From assembly GCF_903992535.2 (NCBI RefSeq), contig NC_052052.2, positions 13,226,652 to 13,290,651 on the forward strand: 64,000 nt of DNA. The letters are read 5' to 3'. This document shows, piece after piece, positions 21,419-33,400 of the stretch (position 1 is the first letter of the stretch; each line of letters opens with the position of its first letter). The notes beneath the pieces were generated by a model. That model was given only the letters and a program-made list of their open reading frames with translations, had not been told where the DNA came from and did no database searches. A program made the translations under genes and the position numbers. Source of the DNA: Arvicola amphibius (Eukaryota > Chordata > Mammalia > Rodentia > Cricetidae).

Positions 21419-24400
21419 CTGGAAAGCAGAGGCAGAGTGGGAGTGTAAGTGGCACACAGTGCCCCCAGCACCACCGCGTCACAGGCGCCTCCTTCACACA
21501 CAGAACACACTGAGCCCAGCATGCTCCGATGTAACCACTTGCTGGGTTCCAGCAATGGCGGGGAGGTGAGCAGTGTGGCAAATGCACACAGTGATCCAGA
21601 AGGGGTGTCAGTCTCAATTCCCTGGAGCAGAGAATCTCAATCTGAGTAGGGGCTTGGAGGTGACTGGAGAGGCCGCAAATCACAACTCTAAGGCTGTTTA
21701 TTTTTGGTGGGCTCCCGACCCCAGACTGGCCTCAAACTCACTATGCAGCTGAGGCCCTCCTCTGAACTTCTGTGCTACCACGCCTGACACAGTCAGTGTT
21801 GGGGACTGAATCCAGTGCTTCCTGCAAGCCAGGCAAACACTCTTTTAGTTCAGCCACACTCCCGCCCCAGAGCGGTGACCGGTGTGTGTGAACATTGAGT
21901 GTCTTTCTTCATTGCCCCTACCTTATTTTCTAAGATAGGGTTTTAGAGTTTGCTGGTTGGCTAGACTGGCAGACCAGTAAGCTCAGTAGGAGATCCTACC
22001 ACTGGAGCACCTCAATGCCAGAGTCCTATCCACACCTGGTTTTTATGGGTGCTGGAGATCAGAACTCAGGTCCACATGCTTGCATGGCAGACCATAGCTG
22101 AGCCGTCTCCTCGGCCTCTGTCATCATCTTAAATTGACCAAAGAGGCAAATACCAAGAAATGGTCTTGTGGGCTGGAAGGGCAGAACAGGCAGAGGCCTC
22201 TGGGTTCTTCTGGGCTTCAATCTCACCATATCCCTGGATTCCTAAGCAAGATGCCAGAGCACAGGAGCTCCCTTTCTTCAGTTCTCAGAAAGAGACAGTA
22301 GGGAGCCCTCCCTGCCAGCCATGGATACTAACATAAGCCTTCACGGTGGAAGAACCCAGTGCATCCTCTATACCAAGTCCCCAGCCAGGCACCTGATCTC
22401 GTCAACAGTGCAGAGGAGACACAAAGCCTCAAGTTAAACATGAGCGTCCAAACAAGTCACCTCCAAGCATCTGCAATAATGGAGGTAAAGCAGCCAGGCT
22501 GCTTCTCTTGGCCCTGGAAGCTGTTTTGTTCTTGAAGTTGAATAGGGCATGTCTGGTATTCTGGCAGTTTAAAGGTCTGAAGTATGTGCAAAAGCCTGGC
22601 CTCGCAAAAAGGCTAGAAGCTTGCTGCTGCCAGGGCATGCCCAGGTGCCAGGCCTGGGGCAGCTTAGCCCTTCGCCTTGCCCACCTCTTCTCACTAGCTC
22701 CACAGTCTCATGTGACAAGCACAGGGCCCGAGGACTCAGCTCTGAGCTGCTCTTGGTCCGGATTAACTCTGAGGAAAATGGTGAGCTGCTGTCTGAACAG
22801 CCGGGCTGGGAAGACACAGGCAGGAAGATCAAGGGGCTATTAAGTAAGAAACAGAGACATGCAAGGGAGCTTGTGGCAGCTCAGACAGCTGGGCTGGAAA
22901 CACCATCCCAGGGCAGAACCCCCACTGGGCCATGAAGAACATTTGTCCTCAGAGTGTCCAGAGCTGGGCAAACAGAAGGGGAAGAGAGAGTGTTAACAGA
23001 AGTGGTCACTTGGCAACAAGGCCTGGGGGACTCTCCCCTGCGTCTGTACACAGTCCCCACAGTGAACACCAGAAGGTTGAGAGGTAGGAGCTGGCCTGGT
23101 CCGGCTCCTTTGCTTTGGTTAGCAGCCCTTCCTTCTAAGACAGCACCAGGAGAGGCTGAGCCATAACAGTTAGGGACTGAGAGGGGTCATCTGTAACCCT
23201 AGGTTGTTTTTCCCAGGCCTGAGCCCAAGTCACACCCTTTTCAGATATGAAATCCAATTAAGTTTCAAAGTATTTCCAAGTAAGTGGCCAATTTGTACAG
23301 ATGATTTGTGGACAGGAGAGAACGGACTTGAGCTCTAGGAGCTGTGGCACAAATGCTCAGACGCTGCCCTCCGTGTGCATCCTCAAGGCGCTCCATGCTG
23401 ACTGTCTCTATCTACTTAACATCTGCTCAGCAGCTGGGAGGCAAGGAAGACAAGCACCCTTTCTCCTGTTAAGTCTGAGCTGTCACTAAAAGTCAGAACC
23501 TGAAAGAGCTTGTCTCTTCTGTGCTACCCATATCCGCTTAACTTCCACAGCCTCCACGACAGCAGCGACAGACCGAGCTCATGTACTACAGGCAGAGATG
23601 GAGCTGGGGAACACGGCACCAGTGTATGCTGCACCGAAGCGCTTTCACCTGTCAGTTTGATTTTTTTTGGAGACAGGGTGTCTCTATGTATAACTGGCTG
23701 TCCTAAAACTTTCTAAAGAGACCAGGCTGGCCTCGAACTTAAGAGATCCGCTTGCCTCTGTCTGAGTACTGGGATTAAAGGCAAGTGCCACGACACTCAG
23801 CAACTGGGCTGCTTGAATGAACACCTCTCCTATGACTGGAAGTGGCTACTGTAGGCCTATTGAACTACAGTTCTACTGAGTCACTGTGCACTGACCTGCT
23901 GCATCGAGGAACTCTGAGAAGGTCTCCACTGGCATGAACTCCTCCTGGAAGGTTTTCAGGGCTTTGTCGGCAGCTTCATAGATGGGCATGTCATTGTGGC
24001 GGATGTACTCAGCCAGAGAGCAGGACCAGCCGCCCTCCGTGTTACTGGTGGGCACTTTCTACAAGGACAGTAGGACACGGGGCCAGTGAGTAATTGAATG
24101 CAGCCAGCTCTCTGCCTCCATCTCAGCCCTGTGGTGAGTTCACCCTACACGGACCAGAGCCTTCCTAGACTAAGGAGGCCAGACCTCCAGGCCTCAGTTA
24201 CTCTCCACGAGACCCTTTTTGTTTACGCAATGTTCCGTATGAACCCATAATTTCAACATGGGACTTTCCCACATCTGCATTTCCAAAACCAAGACAACTG
24301 GCATCTCTGGCTGGACCATTCCACTCATTATCACAGGGCTCAACCCATACACCAACCCTCCTAAGACATGTGGGCCCAAGCAGATAGAGAGCAGGACATT

Positions 24401-27400
24401 CTACTTTAAGTGAGGCTATGTTGGGCAGATTCACAAAGAGCAAAGTGTTACGCATGGACAAGGACAAGAGTGGAAAGGCTGTCAATGTGCTCAGAGCTCA
24501 CTGCTTGGAGTGTGCATGACAAAGTGGTCTCAGCTGTGAACAGCTGGATGTGCAGGTCTGAGCTGAGGGTGTGTACCTCTCCCCAAGTAGAGACCTTTAG
24601 CTATCTAATGGCAAAGCACCCAAAATTAGTGAGGAGCCTCGGAATGTGGCCACCAATGGGGTTTGGGCAAAGATGCACACATCTCATATCTCTTGGAACT
24701 GGATGGGCCCCAGACGTTTCCTTACCTTAAACATGTTGTAAATGAGATCAACAAGAGCCCAGAAGAGCAGGGAAGAACGGTAGGCAGAATAGTCCTTCAC
24801 TGCCTTATCTGTTAGCCTGGAAAAGCAGAGCAAAGACATTAAGGGCTCTGCAGAGACGGGACACTGTACTTGGGGACTGATGGTACCCAGAAGCTGCTGC
24901 ACATGGCCTGAACAAAAAGCAGCTGTGGGCAGGGAACCTGGATGCCCTGGCTCCCAGGGCTGCTGCAGGAGCTCATCTGACAGTCTTAGCACTTTCCTAA
25001 ACTGGGCTATCAGAAACAGGTAGACACAGTTAAACACGGCACCCAAAAGCTCTAACCTAAGCAAACACAAGGGTTCGCCGCTCCCTTGTACTCTGCCCCT
25101 CACAAGCTCTCAAATGTAATGATGTCTAACAGTGAAGAAGAATAAACGAGGTTCTAACTCAGGCTATACCTGCCACCAGGAGAAATCTATTAGACAGCCA
25201 AATGCATCAAACACTCACTCTGCAGAAAGCCAGCAAGCTGATAGGAAATTCGCATTGAGCAACCGTGATATCTAGGACTGCCCAGGCAACCACCCAATAC
25301 TTTCCAAATCCTAGGGTAATCTCGGAGCTGCTCAGACACCCCTTTATCTCTAACAAGTGTCACGAACACCCGAGTACCTGGCACAGGCTTGAAAGTCAGC
25401 AAGTGCTGCATGAACTCATCTGAGAGTCTTAGCACTTAGAACATGGGGGGCACCTCTGTCAAGGTTCACTGTCTGCAGTAGATATCCCTCTTGTAAGGGG
25501 TGATCCCACTGGGCTCTGAAGGATCAGAATGCTCCAGCACAAGGGGAGAGCTCATTCATGGCTGTGGAAAGTAAAGGCCAGATGAGCCCCTGTCGTGACT
25601 TAAGGTCATCTTCTACATCTCACAACGCTCTGGTACATATCCTAGGATCAAAAGACAAGTAGCAGAGTGCTCAGCATCAGCTAATTTAGTTTAGGGCTTG
25701 TCTATCACGAGAGGTCAGTCACAACTGCCTTCAGCAGCCGTTTAACTCACAGTCAAGCCTATTGGCATGTGCTTCCTATAGCCTCTGCCATGTTTCCTCC
25801 TGCCCATCTACTTGAAAGGTGGGAGGTGGCACAGATGTAAGATGGGCCTAAGGGTAAGAACAACTGTCCAGATACCATGTAAGATTCCAGTGGAAGCCTA
25901 GACAATTTCTAGGCTAAAACACCTGCTGAATCTATTTTGCTGAATGTTAGACATGCAGAGTCATTAGCTTCTCTTGAGCTATAGTCTATCCACCCCCCTC
26001 CTCGGTGTGTGTTGTTGGAAACTGAACTTGGAGTCTCACACATGCTAGGCAAGTGCCCACCACTGAGTTATAACCCTGGCCCTTTAAACTATAGTTTTGT
26101 GTATTTGCTACTGCCTCCTACCCCAACCAAAATGTACAGGACTTCAAACAGAACCTGCTGCTAGCAATAGCACCCAGCTCCACAAGAAAGACACCTTCTC
26201 CATGCCCTTGGCTGCAAGGACTCTCCTTCTAGGGTGTCTCAATCCCGGGCAAGCCCTCAGCACCTTTTATAATCTGTCTGGCAAACAGCAGCCTTAGAAC
26301 CTGGACCACAGCCGGGCTTGGCCCGCTGTGGCTGTCCTGCTTTGGTGAACATGGGTCTTGGGTGACCCTGCCCAGCTTAATTATTTACAGCTAATTAGGA
26401 AAGGTGACTGAACTGTTACATAGAATGGCAATGCTTGAATGCAGCCCAAGCTGGATTTCTTAATTAAGCCATGACCAAATCAGCTTTTCCTCAACTGCTG
26501 GGACAGAAATGAGTTCCACTCTTGGCCGATAGAACAAGCTCGGGTGGGCTCAGCCTCTACTCTGCTGCAGAAGCCTTCCTGATAAGCGGCCATCCTGTGT
26601 GCTATGAATGCAATTTCTGTTTCACTTAACAACTTCAGCGTCTGAAGACATAACTTCTGATTTCAAGCAGCTAGTTAACTATTAACACTAGGGCTCTTGG
26701 GATGTCATGGATGTGATGTGTTTGGAATGGGGCAGGAATCTAACCCTACTGCTTCACACTTGGCTCAAATAGGCTTCTATTGGCTGGAATCAAGATGACA
26801 GCAGCAAACCAGTCACTCTGGGGGCATGAAGTATCAGAGCTAAAAGAGGAAAAGCCTCAGATAGCCAGTTCAGGTACTGCTGTACCATAGGGCATGCCAT
26901 CACCATGGCTGGAAGGGAGCCTCCTTCTGCTCCCTTCCTCGCCTCTAAGTGTGAAAACGATCCCAGAGTCTAAACTTACGAGTTCAGAGACAACAGTAGG
27001 ACCACACAGGGACACCAGGTAGTCCACTAGCAGAAATAAGCTACCAGGCCACACACTGTGGTGCAGCTCCTGGAGGGTGAGGGTGGGGGGTGGGGTGGGG
27101 AGTAGGGTCTATCCAGGGCCACTAAAAACCCATGTAGTGGCTGGGTCTATTCTGTGTGCTGTGACCACTGGGTATTGTCAAAGAGCTTGGGATGAAGGCT
27201 CTGATTTCATTGCAGATGGATCTTTCAGATAATCCCTAACTGACTCAAACAAACAATGCAAAGAACTCCTGCATGCGCTCCTTGGTGGGTGCACACACGA
27301 TTATAAAGAGGGTCTAGAAAGCCTGAGGGAGGTGTGGCAGATAAGGAAGGAAGAAAGGAGGGAGGGAGGGAGGGAGGGAGGGAGGGAGGGAGGGAGGGAG

Positions 27401-30400
27401 GGAGGGAAGAAAAAAAGGAAGGAAGGAAGGAAGGAAGGAAGGAAGGAAGGAAGGAAGACAATCTTTAGTCACCAGACAAGAAATCCCCAGCCACAGCCAC
27501 ACTGAAACCTCCCTAGTTTACACCAAAGCCGGCAAGAGCCAGAAAGTCTGGCTCCCTGGCTTAGCCTTGCTGCTGAGCCTAATTGCCTCACCAGCCATAT
27601 CCCTTGAAGCCTGGCTGTCTTCCTTTCTGAATTTTCTACAGATGGAAACCTAAATTCACCTTTTCAGTGGCTCAACACAAGACCCAGAGGGGCTCAAGTA
27701 ACTGTCAAACACCAGTCTAGACTCTTAGGGTGCCGGCAGGAGCCAGAGTTGAGAGCCAAGTCAAATGAGCACACCTTTAACAGGCACACACCACGTGACA
27801 GAGACAGCCTGGAAACACGGGAAGACACCGAATGCAGCAGCTTCCCAAGACAAGCACTGACCTGGTAGCTCCTCCTGGAGCCACTGCCCGGGCATGTGAG
27901 GCCACCAGCAGCCTGCGTAGGATCTCTACACGCATGGCTCTCCACTGCTCAGGGGGTATGACGTGCAGAGCCAGGATGGTGAAGTAGTGGGGCCCGTCTA
28001 CCTCGAAGGCGCTCTCCACCCACTTCTCTTTGGGCTGCTCCAGGAAACCTTGCAGGTTCTTCTCCTCTCGGGATGTCGCTCGGGTTCTGGAGGAAAAGAA
28101 TTCAGATGGCAGCAGGGAAGGAGCAGGGCCAACCAAGATGGCCCTGAACAATCTTCTGGGTTTGTACTCCCTCCCACTCCCTCCCCTCTAGCAGCACAAG
28201 CCTTCTACCCTTTCAGGTCCCTGATTGTCACTTCAACACAGATCCCAACATCTCCTGGCTCTTGGACAGCGCATGGCTACCAACTCTCCACTGTGGAGTT
28301 GTCATAATTTTTCTGGAAGCGCAGGGAAGGAAGGTGACTTACCAAAGTCACTAAACCAGTAAGCTGTAACAGAGTTGATGTGGGAGAGTCTTCTGTTTGA
28401 GTTGATTTCATTGGCTAATAAAGAAACTGCCTGGCCCATTTGATAGACCGCCCCTTAGGTGGGTGGAGTAGACAGAACAGGAAGAGGAAGTGAGGTAGAA
28501 GGATCAGTTAGATGCTACGCCTCTCCTAAGTTAGTCAGACCGCCGTGCCTCTCCTCAGAGAGAGAAGCCAGACGCGATGAAGCTCCAGCCCAAGATGGAC
28601 GTACGCTAGAATCTACCTGGTAAGGCACCACTTTGTGGTGCTATACAGATTATTAGATATGGGTTAGTCAAGATGTGAGTAAGAGGCTGGAAGTAATGGG
28701 CCAGGCAGTATTTAAAAGAATACAGCTTCCGTGTAATTATTTTGGGGCACAGGGCAGCGGGAAGCCAGCCCACAGCTAATTACTACAGAATGGCGCCAAC
28801 GTGGATAACTGAATCCACAGAAAACCTGAGAAAGCTTGGGAAAGAATAGAGTAAAGCATGTTTTCTTGGTAGCAGCCTTTTCTCAGGTTTGGCTTTGCTT
28901 GCTAGAGGTAAGAAAGCACTCTCATCTAAGAGAGGCTTCCTGACTCAGCTTTAGCTGCAAAATCTTGCAGCTCTTTTAAGAGGTCCTGCCATGAAACACT
29001 TAAATGGTGTTGATGAAAAGCTGAATGTTTGTTTTTCGGTTTTCAGCCGTAGCAGGAAAAAAGCTGTGCCGTTTTAAAATGCCAGCTTTGTCCAGCTTTG
29101 TCCCACCAGGGCAAACTCTGACTCTTTCAAGCAGGCGGTCCTGACTATGGAGCTTTTGAGTGTTGTTTAACAGTGTTGCAGCTTGCTTGCTGGCAGGGAC
29201 CTTGAACCGCCACAGAGTTGTGGTGATAAACATGGCTACAACCGGTACCTCTGCCATGAGGCTGGAAAGCTAAGGAATGGGATGGATCTAGCTGGCAAAG
29301 CCACGGCTTGAATCCTACCCATATTGCTCAGTAATTTAAAGACTTGTGTGGTCAGAAAGAGAGAGAGAAAGATAAAGTAAAGAGAGATTCAAAAACAAAG
29401 AAAACCTCTAAATGATTTATAGTGTGTTAAAAATATATGCATGCTAAAGGTTAAAGTTCTTAGGGTAAAAAAAGGAAGAAAGAAAGTAGTTAGGTGTGGT
29501 AGTACACACCTTTAATCCCAACACTTGAGAGGCAAAGGTAAATTGACCTCTGTGACTTCGAGGTGTGGTAGCACACACCTTTAATCCCAGTGCCTGGGAG
29601 GCAGAGACAGACAGATCTCTGTGAGTTCAAGGTGTTGTAGAGCACACCTTTAATCCCAACACTGGGGAGGCAGAGGCAAGTAGATCTCTGTGAGTTCAAG
29701 GACAGCCTGGTCAACAGAGTTATTCCAGGACAAAGATATACAGAGAACCTGTCTTAAAAAATAAAAGTAAAAATAAACGAAATAGAGGTAAAAATAAAGC
29801 TGTACAAAGATGGAAAATACACAGAGAATCTTGATGCTGTATGCTATTATGCTCTCTTTGAATTGTTTAAATGCTGAGGAAGAAGCAATAGCTGCTAAAA
29901 GATATTTGTTTATAAATGCTGCTGAACTAATCCAAGAAAGATATTTTGAAAATACCTTGACTTCAAAATTTGGATCTAAGGATATGATACTTTGGAAAAG
30001 AGATTCTTCTTTTGTTTTTACAGAAAATGAAACCCTGTGGATTGCTTTTATCCCAATATGGTATGATAAACCACGACCTCCTGAAAGGTTGCTGTGAACA
30101 CCTTCAGAAAATTGCTTCAGCCAACTGATGACTGAGATGAACCTGGCACACAGGTTACACCAAGAAAGATCTGATTAACAGCGTCCCCATTCAGCAGGAA
30201 GCAGTTTGGAGAGAAATAACTGCGCCCATGTTCCCAAATATTGCTTATAAATGTTCTTTTACATTTAAAGGGGGATATGATATAGATATGGATAATTTGC
30301 ATTGATATGGATTTTGCTTCAGTGATTTAAATTTAAGGTCAATTTTGTTATATGTATATGTATTTCTGATACTGATTAAGGTATTATGATTGTGCAGTTC

Positions 30401-33400
30401 ATTTTAAAAATATAATGTATAATTAAGAAATATAGGTTGTTAATGGATAGTCATCAATAATAGTAAAGCTTGTAGTCATGTTAGTTAAATTTTCTAGATA
30501 TATAGAGATATTTCAGTTAGATAGGCATTCCTATATCTTTCAAAGACTACAGAATATTCCACTTAAATGTTTTAATAACTTAGGGTTTTTCATGACAATG
30601 AGACACGTCTGCCTCTGGCAGCACCAGCTACTTCAAAAAGATGATGGGCATCGAAGAGGATCCTTATGGAGTTTGATAGCCATTTGGGCAAGAAACTGCT
30701 CTTGCCTGGACTATTGCATAAACTGGACATAGAGAACCCTCAGAGAGAGGACTGCTGAACTTGCCTAAAAGTGAGATGATCTTTCGGGATTCCTGATTCA
30801 TGAAAGAGTCTGCAAGACATTCTGCAGGACACAGCAGAAAGTGACTGAACTGTCTTTGAAATTTCTTGCTTTATGGAAATGTCTGCTGGAAACTATGGGC
30901 CTGAAGGCCGAAGATGGATGCCCCAACGGTACAGAGGAACTTTGGGTGACTGTCCAGGCAGTGAGATGTCTCTGTCATTTCTAGAGTTTTGTAAGTTGCT
31001 TACTTCTTATTTACTTAGGTAATATTATATCCTTCTGGAGTCTTTGATGGAGTTGAAGAATAGATAGATAGTTAAAGTTTTCCTTTGTTATGATAAAAGA
31101 TAAAATGGATATAAGTATTGTAACTAATTCTTACTTGATAACTATTTTGTTATATGTAATTTTACTATGTTAAAGTTAAAGCCTTTCTTTTATTGTTTAA
31201 ACAGAAAAAGGGGAAATGATGTGGGAGAGTCTTCTGTTTGAGTTGATTTCATTGGCTAATAAAGAAACTGCCTGGCCCATTTGATAGACCGCCCCTTAGG
31301 TGGGTGGAGTAGACAGAACAGGAAGAGGAAGTGAGGTAGAAGGATCAGTTAGATGCTACGCCTCTCCTAAGTTAGTCAGACCGCCGTGCCTCTCCTCAGA
31401 GAGAGAAGCCAGACGCGATGAAGCTCCAGCCCAAGATGGACGTACGCTAGAATCTACCTGGTAAGGCACCACTTTGTGGTGCTATACAGATTATTAGATA
31501 TGGGTTAGTCAAGATGTGAGTAAGAGGCTGGAAGTAATGGGCCAGGCAGTATTTAAAAGAATACAGCTTCCGTGTAATTATTTTGGGGCACAGGGCAGCG
31601 GGAAGCCAGCCCACAGCTAATTACTACACAGAGTGGAAGAGTAGGTTGCACGAATCCCACTATGCGGTCCCCCGGCACTCAGGCTGGTCCCCCCGGCACT
31701 CAGGCTCCCTGCTGGGCTGTTTACTTGCAGCATGTCCTCCCTCCCCGTCACCAGCAATTTCTTCTGGTGGGCAGCTGTGTGCCAATGACCACAGCACACT
31801 GACTGCCAGACATGGTTCTCAGTTCTGCACGTGACTTATCTATCTCATTTAACAGGCATAAATAGCCTGTGAGACAAGAGCTGCCTGTCCAAATGTATAG
31901 GAGAGTAAGCTACAATACTAGGATCTAAGCACCATGCTAAGCAAAGACTAGACGGAGGCCCCAGGCCTGGTTCTAGAGTTTGTCATCAACTCTACCCTTT
32001 TCATGAAAAAGTCTTGCCAGTGGCAGGACCCACACAAAGAGGCTAAGACTCTCCAGCAGTGTCCCTATAACCTACTGGTGATCATCTATGAGGGGAAGGC
32101 AAAACAACAAAAACCCCATGTTCAGGCTGCAGGCTTCGCAGCCATAGGGATGCAGGAGGATGGTGCAGAGATACCCTGCGCCCTTTTGCTCCTACAAAAT
32201 GGGCATGCCCAGAACCAACTGGAACCCCAACTAACTCTCCATCCCTGTGGGGAAGCTCAGACTTCTGGCCATGGCAGGTTCTTCTCAGGTTCAGGTTTGG
32301 CTCACTAGTACAGCACACTTGCTCTTGTGTGTAAACGACCTACCAGAGGCCCAACTGCCTTATGACCAAGCTCATGCCACTATCCAATGGCTAGCAAAGG
32401 AAGCAGCCTATGGCTGAGGAGGCCCTGCCTGCCCAAGGAGACAACAACAGAGCTGACATCTTAAGTCACCAGTTTCATCTGGCTGGGTCAATCCTGGGAA
32501 GTATTTTCCTCACTGGGTCTCTGAGCAGTCCACTCTAGCTCATGGCTGCCAAGAGGCATGTCTCTGCAAAACCCACAGCCTTTGTCAGGGCCTCAAGAAC
32601 ACTGGCAATTAGCACAGATGGGGCCTGCAGCGGGGTCCAGACAGTAGAATGCCTGTGCTGCTGGCAATGCCAGGTGTCTCTCTTGACAGCCTGGGCATTT
32701 GGGAGATGATGTCATGTGCTACGAAGAGCCCTGCCCTGCGATTTAACAAAGCAGCCTGAAGTCTCAAGGTCAGACTTTATCTCACAAGGAAATGGGAAGA
32801 AGGGAAAACAAACTGTCCGAGGGGAAAGGACAAGAGCCGACTGACTGCCTTGGTACCTACCTTAATAGTATGGTAGTAGCGTGGGAGGACTGTGCCCAGC
32901 CTTTCCACGGCTACCAGCTCTGCCTACTAAAATCATGGATCTCAGGAAGAAAGGTCTGCAGGCAGGTCTGCACCCAGCCAAATATAATCCAAGAGTGCAG
33001 GCACAGAAATACCTTAATGTGTTTCTAAGCCTGGCTGTGAGTGGGAGGGCTTCTGCCCCCTCGGAGGGCCTCTTTGATGCCCCATTTCCAGCACCACAGA
33101 CAAAAACAGTTCTTTCTTCCCGGCCTCATTCCTGTTCAGTTGCTTTCCCAGTATTCAACCCCCTCCAGCCCCATCCTTGTCAGAAGCATTACTGACGGGC
33201 TAAGAAAGCTAGCGTTCCATTGGTGCGGCAGCCTCCACCCCATCGGAAGCCTATAGTTATACCCGTGTGCTCTAATGACATGATGTGACCCTCAAAACAG
33301 TGAATTAAAAACCCTTCCTCAGTAAAGGCTGGAGGAATCTAGCTAAGCAGAGAGGGACAAGGAGTGTCAGCCAAGGTAGCATCTGGGGCCACAAGATACT

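Larger units (their letters stand above)
24817..27861 (-). other. UBR4: UBR4 intron w38-w39
   Basis: A 3-kb intron holding an ID-like fragment and a long purine tract. The rest is unique sequence. No other exon or RNA gene recognised. Confidence 0.8.
28788..31216 (+). mobile_element. Internal region of young non-autonomous ERV
   Basis: 2,429 bp. A primer-binding site (TGGCGCCAACGTGG, lysine-tRNA type) starts 3 bp after the left LTR. A polypurine tract (AAAAAGGGGAAA) directly precedes the right LTR. There is no gag, pro or pol frame, so it must rely on proteins from another element. It holds a triplicated B1 head and one 95-codon ORF. It lies antisense to UBR4 in the w37-w38 intron. Confidence 0.95.

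Noticed and set aside
27225..27502. Pro/Ser/Phe-rich repeat protein ORFs on the minus strand
   Set aside because: Pure translation of the (GGGA)n(GGAA)n tract; low complexity, not a gene.
28376..31628. The two LTRs as an assembly duplication
   Set aside because: The primer-binding site, polypurine tract and 6-bp target duplication sit exactly where a real provirus has them, so a true insertion is the better reading.
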